From positions 25,854,001-25,918,000 of the forward strand of contig CM114275.1 of the NCBI GenBank assembly GCA_050084515.1: DNA of 64,000 bases. The letters are read 5' to 3'. Position 1 is the stretch's first letter; each line of letters opens with the position of its first letter. The stretch is from Blasia pusilla. Its lineage: Eukaryota; Marchantiophyta; Marchantiopsida; Blasiales. Positions 23,300 through 33,669 of the stretch are shown here, piece after piece. The notes under the pieces are model-generated. The model saw only the letters and a program-made list of their open reading frames with translations, was not told the DNA's origin and ran no database searches. The translations under genes were made by a program, and so were the position numbers.

Positions 23300-25720
23300 T
23301 TGTGGGGCTCGACTGAGGAGCTTTGACGATTGGCAAATGAGCACGTGCAGACCGCATGGAGCGAGGTGTTTGCACCGGAGCGTGACGGGTCTGAGGAACC
23401 CGAGGTAGCAGGGAGTGCTACGATGATACCCTTGGATACCACACCCATTGTGTGGCGTATTTCGGAGGAGGGTATCTAGGTGTTAGATCTCTTTGGAGGG
23501 ATTGCACCAGGTTAGCTATTGTTTTGCAAGCAATAGTGCGAGTGCAACAGTACCTAGATGTGGAGAATGATGATGTTGCAAGGCGCGTCTCACTACAACA
23601 TGTGGCATAGTTAGGCCTATGTTTTCCCAACTTGTTGTCTGCGTCCTCGGTACAGGGGTACTAGAGTTCCCTATCGAGGGATATTTTGCTGTTGGGGGCG
23701 CAAGATTTGGAGCGGGTAGGGACCATTGATTTGGTCATAGCAGGTTTGCCATGTTAGGGTCAATCGAGTGTTGGACCGGGCATTGGGTTGGCTGACACTT
23801 GATCCAAGTTATTTTGGGAGATGCTAAGTGTAATGTACAAGTGTTTCTATTTTATAGTCGTTTTAATAAGTTTGATCCCCAAGAGGATCATTGTTTGATG
23901 AAAAGAGAGTTCGGAATTACAAATCTGTTGTAATATTTGTATTTAAAGGTGTGTGAGTTATATTCAATGTCTTATCAATATCTTTGATCTTTCTTAGTAT
24001 CAAAGGATCTTTCCTCAATTCTCTCTAGTGGAATTGACAGCATGTTCAGGTAGATTTTCCTCTTGACATCAAGAAACATCATAGAGATCTCAACACAAAA
24101 GCTGGCTTCTCCTACTTTCGGAACTCAATCCGTCTCGGTAAGTTACTCTGTGTCAAACAGATTTCCTACAACTCATGTTGATTATTTCACTGATGAGAAA
24201 GGTTCGCCTAATTCACTCTTCACTCTGCAGACCCAAAAAGAATACTCAGACATAAGCATCGCACATCAGAATGAATGAATGATTGCTTTACTACTCCATC
24301 AAGAATGAGAAAGCTTCAAAGTGTACACAAGGTCGAGAGGGTACTACTCTCTTGCTCGGACCATTCCTACAACATAAGGACTTCGTAAGAGAATGATGAT
24401 TATGGCTTCTGCCTTGCTTCTTAAATATTCGCTGGAATGGAAGTGATCCTAAGATTCAAAACGTTCTTGATGAAGCTAGTGTCTCTTCACTGTTTCTAAC
24501 TACCTAGATCTATGGTTCTCTTAGCTTTTCCTAGGATCCCTGTGAATCCGAAGTCCAAAACTCTCCTAACTACCAATTTGATACAAAGGGTTGCGCCCTT
24601 TCCTAGTCTAACTGTTCTAACTATGTGTCGCTTGAAATCACAGTCCTTCTTAGCTTTGCTTGGCTGCGAAGTTTGGACTTCTTCTTCTTCCCTTGAGGAC
24701 GAAGCTCTTCCTCTTAGTTTGAGGACGAAGTACTTCATGCTTCGTTCTTATTTCTGGTGCTTCGTGCTTCGTGCTTCATGCAAGAACGAAGTACTTCTTT
24801 CTTCTTTTCTTCGTGATGCTTCGTTATGTAGCGAAGCACTTCAAAGATAGAGCTTCGTACATCTTCGTTGAGCTTCGTTAAGCTTCGTTCTAAGTCTTGA
24901 GACTTCGTTATTGTGTTTTCCTCTCCTCTAAGGCAAATCCTTGATCTTCCATCTCTCTGCCTTGTCCCAGGAGCTTCGTGATTCTTTCATTCTTCTTCAT
25001 AATAATGAATAATCATAATCAAAATCATAATATACAAGAGTCTTCGTTGAATAAAAAGATATATTCTTCAAGAGTACAAAATTGTGTGTATCACACTAAG
25101 GGTCTTGAGATATTTGCAGGAGCATTAGTCCCGTTCTCCGACTTACATTCTGGAGAATGTACCGATCTTGGGCGATTTGAGGTCACGGATGGTGACGAGT
25201 GCACATCAAGTGCGTGCCTGGATTGGTTCAGCATTAGTTTTGGATGCGGCGAGTGTGGGTTCTCAAGCACATCGCCCGCGTCTATGGTGGACCAACATGG
25301 TACTACAAGAGGTGTTGCGGAGGGCGTATGCAAGAGTCCACTTGTTAGTGGATTCCATTTTGATTTGGGTCGTCGATCACAGGCACTGAGGCACGATGAT
25401 CGACTGCCGTTGACTATGGTCAAGTGGGTAGGCCGATCGCGGGCAGCCTTTCCCACGTTTGTGAGTTTTCCCGCTTCCTATGCATACAAGGAGGCCGATC
25501 CTGGCTTGGTTTGGGATGACCAGGTTCAGAGGTTGGTGGAGCCCAACGCCGACGAGAGAGAGTAGGTGATGGGATTTCCCATAGGAGTGACGGCAATACC
25601 ATCAATGTCAGAGGCATCAGGACGTCATATCTTGGATCAGCGATGGACCTGAACTTCTTGACATGGATCTTCAGCTTGGAAATGGTTGAGCAGCGTCGGA
25701 TGAGATCGCAACAGATCACA
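23300..25720 (+). pseudogene. DNMT3-like cytosine-5 DNA methyltransferase domain in copy A
   Basis: Motifs run in canonical order. Motif I: VLDLFGGIAPG (23480-23512). SAM-ribose acidic motif II: YLDVENDDVARRV (Glu codon 23563-23565). Motif III/IV: IDLVIAGLPC with the catalytic Cys codon at 23752-23754, followed at once by TAG (23755-23757) where copy C has CAG. Motif VI: YILENVP (ENV at 25153-25161). Motif VIII: QAHRPRLWWTN (25264-25296), close to the AHRxRxxWxN form of DNMT3. Motif X: MDLNFLTWI (from 25643). Such enzymes transfer methyl groups to C5 of cytosine. The domain lies between protease and RT. Damage: a solo LTR between motifs IV and VI, a 1-nt deletion after motif I and several stops. 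It is not DRM-like, because the motif order is not permuted. Confidence 0.85.
23829..25095. mobile_element. Solo LTR (1267 bp) of an unrelated retrotransposon, nested in copy A
   Basis: Copies A and B align base for base on both sides of this block. It starts TGTAATGTAC, ends GTATCACA and is flanked by CTAAG (23824-23828 and 25096-25100), the 5-bp target duplication of an LTR element. TG...CA ends with TGT/ACA inverted tips and no internal coding genes indicate a solo LTR left by recombination. It contains a 'cttcgt'-rich stretch around 24650-24900. Confidence 0.88.
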
Positions 25721-26041
25721 GCGGTTGCGTTGGTGAGCCCCATGCCTATCAAGACGGTGGAGGCAGTGGCTGGGGGCCAGACCCAAGGAGATCGACACAC
25801 CAAGGGAGATCGGGAGAGACACCCTTGGGCTTCTTGGGATGTTTTGCAGGTATGCTAGGAGATGATAGCCACAACATCGAGCGTGGTTCCGGGCACTGCA
25901 TGTGGAGGAGATGAGAGTTTGCAATTGGTTGCAGGAGAGCGGCCAAGTGTTGGTGTTTGAGACGAGGTTGCACCATAGCAACCATCGATACCCGCGCCGG
26001 AGAGTCCTACTGTAGTGACGATGGAGACTTGAGATCCAGGT
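25720..26041 (+). other. Linker between methyltransferase and RT in copy A
   Basis: Coding sequence with stops reading 'TKGDRERHPWASWDVLQ' and similar; it is conserved in copies B (45180-45480) and C (about 36160-35920). No domain is recognised. Confidence 0.5.
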
Positions 26042-27000
26042 ATGGGCCCTAAGTTGACAGGAGAAGAGCGGCGCCGGATCCATCAATTCCTTAGGAGTTA
26101 TAAGAGTTGCTTTGCGTTTCACATGGAGGATTTGGGTACTTTGAAGGGATCAGGGATCCGCATTGAGTTGTCGAGTGATACGCCGATCTTCCGACGACTC
26201 TACAAGTACAGTGTTATGGAGAGGGCTCTGATTCAGAGTAGGAGTGAGGACTTGGTTGGAGCAGGACTAGTGGAGATGTCACATGGGGTGTATGCATCTG
26301 CCATTGTCATGCCTGCGAAGAAGGATGTGCATGGCAACTGGACGGATAGGCGGATGCGTGGGAATTACCGGCCTATCAATCGGCAGACGGAGCCCGATAG
26401 GTATGCCATGCCCACTCCTGAGGGGATATTTGATGCAATTGGTCACGCAAAGGTCTTTAGTTCATTGGGTTTGCAAGCCGGATACCATCAACTGCCTATC
26501 AGATTGGAGGACAGGCAATAGACGGCATTTTGGGGCATCGATCCTCACGGGAAGGATTGTTTGTACCAGTGGCAGTTCTTACCATTTTGGTTAAAGAACG
26601 CCCCGGCTGAGTTTCAGAGGATCATGGATAGGATCTTGGCAGGTCTGGATTTTACTAGGTGTTATATTGATGACATCGTAGTCTTTAGTGCCACGGTTGA
26701 AGAGCATGAGCGTCATCTAGAGGAGGTGTTTCGACGATTGCAGTTACATGGGCTGAAGCTACATCCAGGCAAGTGTAACTTCTTCTACGACCAGATTGAA
26801 AACTTGGGTCATACGATATACCCAGGTGGCCTTGGTGTTCAGCAGACAAAGGTAGAAGCTATTTCACGTATTCCACGCCCTACACATGTGACCCGCGTTC
26901 GTGCATTCATGGGATTGACGAACTTCTATCGGCGGTACGTCAAGGGATTCAGTTCGATTGCGAAGCCATTGACCTTGCTGACCAAGGTGGATCATGAGTG
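26042..27000 (+). pseudogene. pol: Reverse transcriptase of copy A
   Basis: Ty3/gypsy RT with 'RMRGNYRPINRQTEPDRYAM', 'LGLQAGYHQLPIRLEDRQ' then a stop near 26519, 'LPFWLKNAPAEFQRIMDRIL' and the catalytic CYIDDIVVFS (YIDD at 26664-26675). The tether 'RVRAFMGLTNFYRRYVKGFS' is typical of gypsy pol. Only one stop and no frameshift interrupt about 300 codons, so this is the best-preserved enzyme of the family here. It copies the RNA genome into DNA. Confidence 0.9.
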
Positions 27001-27049
27001 GCATTGGGGGAATGAGCAGGAGTGAGCATTTTAGCTGCTCAAGGATAGA

Positions 27050-27500
27050 TTGATGTCCGCGCCCATCTTGAAGGAGACCGATCAGGGGGCGTCCTTTCCA
27101 GTTGCACACAGATTGGAGCATGTTGGGGCTTGGAGCGGTGCTCACCCAACATGATGATGAGGGTAGAGAGTTCGTGGTGGCTTACGCTAGCCATTCAAAC
27201 AACATTGCAGAGGAAAAGTACAGCTCGTATGAGGGTGAGTGCTTGGCTGCGGTGTGGGCTGTCGCACATTTCAGGTGTTACAAATTCGGCAAGCCCTTTA
27301 CCAACATCACTGATCATGAACAACTAAAGTGGTTGATGGAGTCCGACAAGCTTACAGGGAAGCCTGCGAGATGGGCTCTGTTGCTGCAGGAGTACAATTT
27401 TCAGGTGGTACATAGACCTGGGACGCTCAACCAGGATGCAGATGGGCTGAGTCGTAACCCATGCCCAAGTCAACGAGATGCGACTGGAGCTCGATGGCAT
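27050..27500 (+). pseudogene. RNase H of copy A
   Basis: 'LGAVLTQHDDEGREFVVAYA', 'KYSSYEGECLAAVWAVAHFR' (catalytic Glu in YEGE) and 'HRPGTLNQDADGLSR' (catalytic Asp in NQDADGLSR) form a gypsy RNase H. The first catalytic Asp is shifted out of frame near 27100 (DWSMLG in the frame shown). It degrades the RNA strand during reverse transcription. Confidence 0.85.
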
Positions 27501-28570
27501 GGAGAGAGTGATGAGGAGTCAGTGTCAAGATGGCACGCGTCAGCCTATTTAGGCTTGTTGGCTATGGAGAGCCAAAGTGTGGAGACTTTGATAGCGAGGT
27601 CTGATGGAGAGTCCTTGGATCCTGAGGCTAGTGAGGAGACAAAAAGTGGCCGAGATATTCACGATGATGGAGTAGTCTTGGAGTATCTGCGTACTGGCAA
27701 CGTTGCGAGCACAATGGGTGCTAGAGAGCGGGATCGGGTCCTACAACGGGCCAGACGGTTCCGCTGGGAGGGAAAACATATGTTGCGAGTGTGGGAGGAT
27801 GGTAGAGTGCGTGTAGTGCCTCATCCTTTGCAGAGAGCAAGTTTGGTGCATCATGCCCACGAGGAGTTGGGTCATTTTGGAGTGAAGTGGACATATAGCT
27901 TGCTCTTGATTCAGTATTGGTGGCGACGCATGCACTAACGTTCAACAGTTTGTTGCCAGATGCATGGTGTGTGATCGAGTCTGAGCATCGTTCAATGCTC
28001 TAACTTCACAGTTGCATCCACTTCCGATCATGGGTTTAGGTTATAGATGGAGTTTGGATTTTGCAGGACCTTTGCCTTTGACGGAGCACCATAGTCGTTC
28101 TATGTTGGTGATGGTCGAACACTTCTCGAAGTGGAAGAGTTGGTTGCATTTCCTAACAAAGCAAGTGAGGGAGTAGCGTATGTCCTCCTAGATCCAGTGT
28201 TGAGTCATTACGCCGCACCAGCTGAGGTGTTGAAAAACTAGGGTACATAGTTCCGCAGGGAGTTTCAGGCCTTGTGTGATCAGGCACTGATCAACCACCG
28301 CACTACTTCACGAGATCATCCTAAGGCACATGGACTAGCAAAGCGGGTTGTGCAGACGGTGAAGAGAGGACTACACAAATATGGCTTGCAGGAGGTCACC
28401 TAGGAGATTGGGACCTTCAGTTGCCGTGGTTGGCGATGGGATACAAATTCAACAGGCAAGCATCCTTAGCGTCTTTCTCACGGTACTTGTTGCTTTATGG
28501 CCGTGAGCCAGATTTACTTGCGGCCATTCGTTGAGATATTCGTGAGATGTTGAACCTTGATGATCTTGAT
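27501..28570 (+). pseudogene. Integrase of copy A, catalytic Glu replaced
   Basis: The HHCC zinc-binding end begins with HHAHEELGHFGVKWTYS (27847 onward); its Cys pair (RCMVCDR) lies after a 1-nt shift near 27935. The core shows WSLDFAGPLPLT (first Asp codon 28057-28059). The third acidic position reads HGLAKRVVQTVKRGL, with Lys (AAG 28341-28343) where copy B retains Glu (GLVERVVQ). The second Asp region is also damaged by stops. The enzyme would join cDNA to the chromosome; this copy cannot be active. Confidence 0.8.
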
Positions 28571-28576
28571 GTATAG

Positions 28577-29101
28577 ATGCGAGCATGTTCTGAGAGGGCT
28601 CAATTATTTCGCATAGTGATGCCCATGGTGTTTGAGAACTTGGCGATTGCGCAACATCGGCATACGTTGAGGTATGCGACTATTCGGGGAGGTGATTATC
28701 GACCTACTATCCGGAGGTTTCATCAGGAAGACTATGTCTACTTGCAGCAGACGGCTCCCACGACGTTGGATGTGACTGCAGGGCGCATCATCTTGAGAGT
28801 GCGTGAGGTTTTGCCATGCGGTGTTCTCTTATTAGAGGGACGCAATGGTATGGTTTGGAAGAACCATGTGCCTAACTGTGCGCCATGTCATCTTCCGAAC
28901 ATTGACGGTACAGTTGATCCAAGCTTAGCAATAGTTCTTGCAGGCTTGCGATGTATGTTGTGTGGTTCCGCCCATGGTGCAACCACTATGCTAGTCTGTG
29001 ATGGATGTTTGAGAGGATGGCATATGGTATGTTTGACGCCATCTCTCACTAGGGTTCCTCTAGGACGATGGATGTGTCCCAGATGTACAAAGAGTAGATA
29101 G
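28577..29101 (+). CDS. Integrase C-terminus with GPY-like module and terminal PHD finger, copy A
   Basis: An intact 174-codon frame. Its first part carries a GPF/Y-like integrase module (IILRVREVLPCGVLLLEGRN, then KNHVPNCAPCHLP). It ends with a C4HC3 PHD finger encoded at 28952-29086: CMLC, then VCDGC, WHMVC and MCPRC, with all eight zinc ligands present and Trp before the last pair. PHD fingers read H3 tails, often by methylation state. A chromodomain is normally found here in chromoviruses; none is present. The finger would plausibly steer integration to particular chromatin, or feed the methyltransferase. The frame is open here even though upstream pol is broken, which suggests either recency or chance. 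Confidence 0.85.
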   Translation: MRACSERAQLFRIVMPMVFENLAIAQHRHTLRYATIRGGDYRPTIRRFHQEDYVYLQQTAPTTLDVTAGRIILRVREVLPCGVLLLEGRNGMVWKNHVPNCAPCHLPNIDGTVDPSLAIVLAGLRCMLCGSAHGATTMLVCDGCLRGWHMVCLTPSLTRVPLGRWMCPRCTKSR

Positions 29102-29272
29102 TTCTACATTCGACTTGTATCTATGACATGGATGACAAGAGGGCGACTAATGATGGGGCCACATGAGCACCCGGCCTTCTTGCTCTTAGCGTCCGAGAGA
29201 TGTATGTCATGGTAGGTAGGGATAGATGGCTATCTCGAGTTAGAGGGACCTAAGCACCAGTTAGGGGGGCGA

Positions 29273-29401
29273 TTGGAGATATTTTGGTACTTCTTGTCTT
29301 GTTCTTTGGATGCCATGAGTGAGCATGGGATTGTGGGTGTTTGTCTGTGTGTTTGATGACAATGATGTATGTTGTGTAGCGATGTGTATGCGCACGACAA
29401 C
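29273..29401 (+). repeat. 130-bp direct repeat before the 3' LTR of copy A
   Basis: This block starts 'ttggagatattttggtac' just after a purine-rich run (aggggggcga, 29263-29272) and ends GCGCACGACA-AC. It is nearly the same as the last 125 bp of the 3' LTR (29914-30039). The arrangement is reproduced in copy B (48605-48732). Confidence 0.7.
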
Positions 29402-30039
29402 TGTCACGCCTCTTGGATAGATCGGTGAGATCTAGTAGAGCGCCTTCATGAGTAGCGGAGAATAGGCTCAATAGGTTGAGGATGACCTACTGAGTCCCTG
29501 GGAAACTTGAGAGAGCAGGTTTCCCTTCGTTTCGGCTCATTTGGAGTCATATTGAGGAACTTACTATTTTAGGTAAGTACCATTTTGAATATGTGATTGA
29601 CTTTATATTTTTGGTAAGTGGCCCTTGACCTCCTACTTAGGTCAAGAGCCAAGGAGGTGACTTGGGAGCATAGGTTACCATGGAGAGAGTTTGGGAGAGG
29701 GGAGGGGTATACTTCAAGGAAAGAGAACTTGAGAGCTCATTCTCTCTTTGTTGAACCTCTTGGCATCAGGCGGCGGACCTATGGCCCCTTTCCTTATGAG
29801 TCTTATCCAAGCCTCTCATTAGGAGAATGGGTTTGGTTTGACATGAGAGAGAGTGCACACCTTTGAGAGCTATGGTGTGAGATGGTGTAGGGAGAGATTG
29901 GATCTTACTTTAATTGGAGATATTTTGGTACTTCTTGTTTCGTTGTTTGGATGCCATGAGTTAGCATGGGATCGTGTGTGTTTGTGTGTGTGTTCGGTGA
30001 TAGGGATGTATGTTGTGTAGCGATGTGTATGCGCACAAT
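29402..30039 (+). repeat. 3' LTR of copy A
   Basis: It starts TGTCACGCCTC and shares a 512-bp core with the 5' LTR, then has an extra 125 bp ending near GCGCACAAT. The CA end appears mutated; copy B ends GCATGACA. AAAGA follows, as it precedes the 5' LTR. Open frames here (29618-29866 and others) are LTR by-products. Confidence 0.7.
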
Positions 30040-30044
30040 AAAGA

Positions 30045-31330
30045 GCAATAATTGAGGACTTCAATCAAAGCTAACACAACCTCAATTTCTGCTAGTACTA
30101 CCTACCGGTAGAAATCCGGATATTTCCACGTAGTCTTATGAACCACGAAGAAATTCCCCTCCAAAATGTGCGAATATTAAAAGAGTAAAATTAGTGGATG
30201 ATCCTGGTTATGACAAGGTTCCCATATGCGTTGTTCCAAACTCTCAGCCTATCAATAATCGCACGGATAGTTCACCATTTTCCTCTAATGATGAAATAAG
30301 TCCAATGGGAAATCTTTGCCAATCCATCCGAAGCAAAACTTTTAAGCCATCCAATTACCGCATATATCTAAATCGAGAAATTTAACCTAACCATAGATCT
30401 AGAGTAGTAGAATGATTAGTGATATTACTATAATGGATTATCAAATAGTTTTAGTGAACTTGTTCTATAACGAGTATTGTAAGAATTTCATTTTCAAAAT
30501 ATTTCTTTTTATAAGGGTTGATGGCTAGGGTAGTTGGGAGGATATAAAATGAGTCAATGAGGATATTTTGGAAGGAAATAACATGTAATCTACTTATGTC
30601 AAAATGGGAATGGCTAAGCCTTGAGAGGAAGTCATGTAGAACAAGATAAAATTAGCCCTATTTTGTATTTTTTTGGATCTTTTGTGATTGAGTATAGAAA
30701 GATGAGGGACCTTCAAGCATTCATCACCTTCAACTTCATTTTTCAAATTTCTCTTCTCATACTTGAGTGGATGGTATTGGGCTTGCTTGCTCTTCCATTG
30801 AGAGTGGATTATCCTTCTTGGGAGAGTGACTTGACCATCGTCTATTCTTGAAGAGTTCTTGAGATTATGATATGTATGCGCGCATATGGTTATATGGAGA
30901 GACTTGTCATCATAGGGGAGTTCTTCTCATTATAGGGATAGTGGATGGATTTGGGATCATTATCTTTTCAATGAGAGTGGATAACCCTTCTTAGGACAGC
31001 AACTCCACCAAAACCCATTCGTGTGGATAACAAAGGATGTTCCTCAATCATGGATTAAAAAAAAAGGCGCGCAAGTTGTATCTAATTTCTCTTTTTTCTT
31101 AACCCATACCACATAAAAGTTCTCTTCGTAGATGGGCATTGGTTCACTCGTTATCTAGTCATCACTTTGGCGAGGCATTCATGAACCAAGTCATGCAATC
31201 ACCAACTCGATCCAGTAATACTTCCTATTATCATGTATGGAAGGACTTGGAATTGTACTTTGTATGTCCTTATATACCAATCTATGGATATAAATTTTTC
31301 AAGAAGCTTAGAGACACTTGAATGACAAAG
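30045..31330. other. Intergenic, no supported gene
   Basis: AT-rich with short unassigned open stretches only (for example 30621-30851). No RNA gene or repeat boundary was seen. Confidence 0.55.
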
Positions 31331-32830
31331 TGTCCAAAATTTCAAATCAAGATGAAATACTTGAACTAGATGAAAAATAGACACAGCCTCGCTCTTTCCT
31401 TAGAAGGTTTAATCACATGGGTCCAAAAAACACTTATATATTTCTCGGCTTTTGATCACAACTCCACTCTCGTGAATATTTTGTAGAACATTAGATTTAC
31501 TTGGATGATTAAGTACGTGATCCTAATTTCAAATAAAAATCACACACGTGAACAAGATGAAAATGGACATATTCTCTTTGCCTACAAGGTTGAATCGCAA
31601 CCATCAAAAAAAAATCTTTACTTTTGGGATTTTAGTCACTTCTCCATTCTCGTTCAAATTTGTAGGATACTTAAACACACTTGAATGATCAAGTGGCCCA
31701 AATTTCAAATCAAAATGACATACTAAAAAATGAATGCATATGTTTTCCTTACAAGGTTTGAATTGCTCGTTAAGGAAAGAACAACTTATCTATTTTTGGG
31801 TTTTTTTTCACAACTTCATTTTCATTAATAATTTGTATAGTGGTTAGATACTCTTGGATTATCAATTGGTGCTAGGATCGTACTATCAAACTAAGATATC
31901 CTTCGATCATCAAATGGCCCAAATTTCACATCAAGATGATATATTTGAATAGAATGAAAAGTGGACACACCCTCTTGCTTAGAAGGTTTAATTGCATTGA
32001 TCTGGAAATCAATTCTATATTTTTCGGCTTTTGGTCACAACTCTATTTTCACTCGAAATTTGTAAGAAACTAAGATATACTTGGATGATCAAGTGGCCCA
32101 AATTTTTTACCAAGATGACATATCTAAATAGGATGAAAAGTGGATATCCCCTCTTTCCTTTTAAGGTTTAATCTCACGGATCCAAAAATAACTTATCTAT
32201 TTTTGGGCTTATGGTCACAACTCCATTTTCATTGGAAATTTGTAGAAACTAAGATACACTTGGATGATCAAGTGGCCCAAATTTTTTACCAAGATGACAT
32301 ATCTAAATAGGATGAAAAGTGGATATCCCCTCTTTCCTTTTAAGGTTTAATCTCACGGATCCAAAAATAACTTATCTATTTTTGGGCTTCTGGTCACAAC
32401 TCCATTTTCATTGGAAATTTGTAGAAACTAAGATACACTTGGATGATCAAGTGGCCCAAATTTTTTACCAAGATGACATATCTAAATAGGATGAAAAGTG
32501 GATATCCCCTCTTTCCTTTTAAGGTTTAATCCCACGGATCCAAAAATAACTTATCTATTTTTGGGCTTCTGGTCACAACTCCATTTTCATTGGAAATTTG
32601 TAGAAACTAAGATACACTTGGATGATCGAGTGGCCTAAATTTCACATCATGAAAACATACTTGAACAAGATGAAGAGTGGACATCCCCTCTTTCCTTAAA
32701 AGGCTTTAGCGCATGGATCCAAAAACACAGTGAGTAATTTTTGGGCTTTTGGTCACAACTCTATTTTCCTTGAAATTTGGCAAGCACCTTAGATAAACTT
32801 AGATAATCAAGTGGCCCAAACCTCAAATGA
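31330..32830 (+). repeat. Satellite-like tandem array, 179-bp unit
   Basis: The word 'aaggttta' recurs at about 31405, 31588, 31763, 31986, 32163, 32342, 32521 and 32700. The three central units (32162-32340, 32341-32519, 32520-32698) have an exact period of 179 bp and are nearly identical ('acttggatgatcaagtggcc', 'aactccattttcattgg'). Outer units are diverged, the usual picture of unequal crossing-over. No protein is encoded. Confidence 0.9.
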
Positions 32831-32869
32831 AGATCACATATATGGAAAAGATGAAAATTATTTTTGGAT

Positions 32870-33282
32870 CTGTACGAATTAAACCTTCTTATGTAAAAGA
32901 ATGCCCCTCTTATCTGACAGGATTTAATCTGCACGGGTACAAATATGCATTCTTCATAGTATTAAATGCATTCTTCATTTTAGATGCAAATATATATGTA
33001 TATATATAATAGTTCTAAATATTAGAAATTTAAATTTATTCTTCTTAGCATCTTCATGCAATATTTTATATTTTTGAAAAATATAGTATGTGAATAAACA
33101 TGAGGGACACTTTAGGAGCTTACTTGCATGGTTGAAAAAATCTTTCAGTATTAATTTATTATAAATAATATTCTGACTTGATAGAAGGAAAAGTAGTGAA
33201 TTAATATTTAATAGTATGATTTCCAACGAAAGAAAACTTCATAATTATTTTTTCAACAATCTTAAAGACATTCATTTGAAAG
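32870..33282. other. AT-rich spacer
   Basis: Between two tandem arrays; nothing recognisable. Confidence 0.5.
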
Positions 33283-33657
33283 AAAGGAATCCTCAAAATA
33301 TTAAGAATTTCAAAAATATTTAAGACATGAAAATAAAAATTAATTGAATTTTTTTAAGGTTAGAACAAAATAAACACTAGTAAGAAATGAAGACTTCCCC
33401 TTTGATGCACCTTTAGAAACTACTAAAAATAAATTTAAAAATATGAAATTTCAAATAAAGGAATCCTCAAAATATTAAGAATTTCAAAAACCTTGAAGAC
33501 ATGAAAGTTAAAATAATTTAAATTTTTTCTAAGGTAAGAACATAATAAACACTAGTAAGAAATGAAGAATTCCTCTCTTACACACCTTTGAAAACTACTA
33601 AAAAAAATTTGAAACACATGAAATTTAAAATAGAGTAATCCTCAAAATATTAAGAAG
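33283..33657 (+). repeat. Tandem repeat, about 174-bp unit, 2.2 copies
   Basis: 'ggaatcctcaaaatattaag' recurs at about 33286 and 33460, with a truncated third start (agagtaatcctc) at 33632. 'aaacactagtaagaaatgaa' is shared by both full units. Confidence 0.8.
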
Positions 33658-33669
33658 AAAATTTTGGAT

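Larger units (their letters stand above)
18415..30039 (+). mobile_element. Ty3/gypsy retrotransposon copy A, encoding a C5-DNA methyltransferase and a PHD finger
   Basis: A near-full element with LTR sequence at both ends (18415-18930 and 29402-30039) and a possible 5-bp target duplication AAAGA (18410-18414, 30040-30044). The internal order is a long leader with a palindromic array, gag with two zinc knuckles, aspartic protease, DNA methyltransferase, reverse transcriptase, RNase H, integrase and PHD finger. RT before integrase is the gypsy order. The coding region has many in-frame stops and a few frameshifts, and a foreign solo LTR at 23829-25095 interrupts the methyltransferase. No tRNA-type primer site was recognised after the 5' LTR. 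Copies B, C, D and E are relatives in the same window. Confidence 0.85.

Noticed and set aside
23300-25720. A host methyltransferase gene (DRM, CMT or MET1) broken by transposons
   Set aside because: The motif order is not the permuted DRM order, there are no BAH, chromo or RFTS segments, and the domain sits in the same place between protease and RT in three copies.
28952-29086. A chromodomain at the integrase end
   Set aside because: The residues are a Cys/His PHD pattern; no aromatic cage or chromodomain fold signature is visible.
20545-29101. An endogenous virus with an envelope gene
   Set aside because: No envelope-like frame with signal peptide and membrane anchor follows integrase; the element is an ordinary LTR retrotransposon plan with extra domains.
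31330-32830. CRISPR-like array
   Set aside because: The whole 179-bp unit repeats without short constant repeats and variable spacers; the host is a plant.
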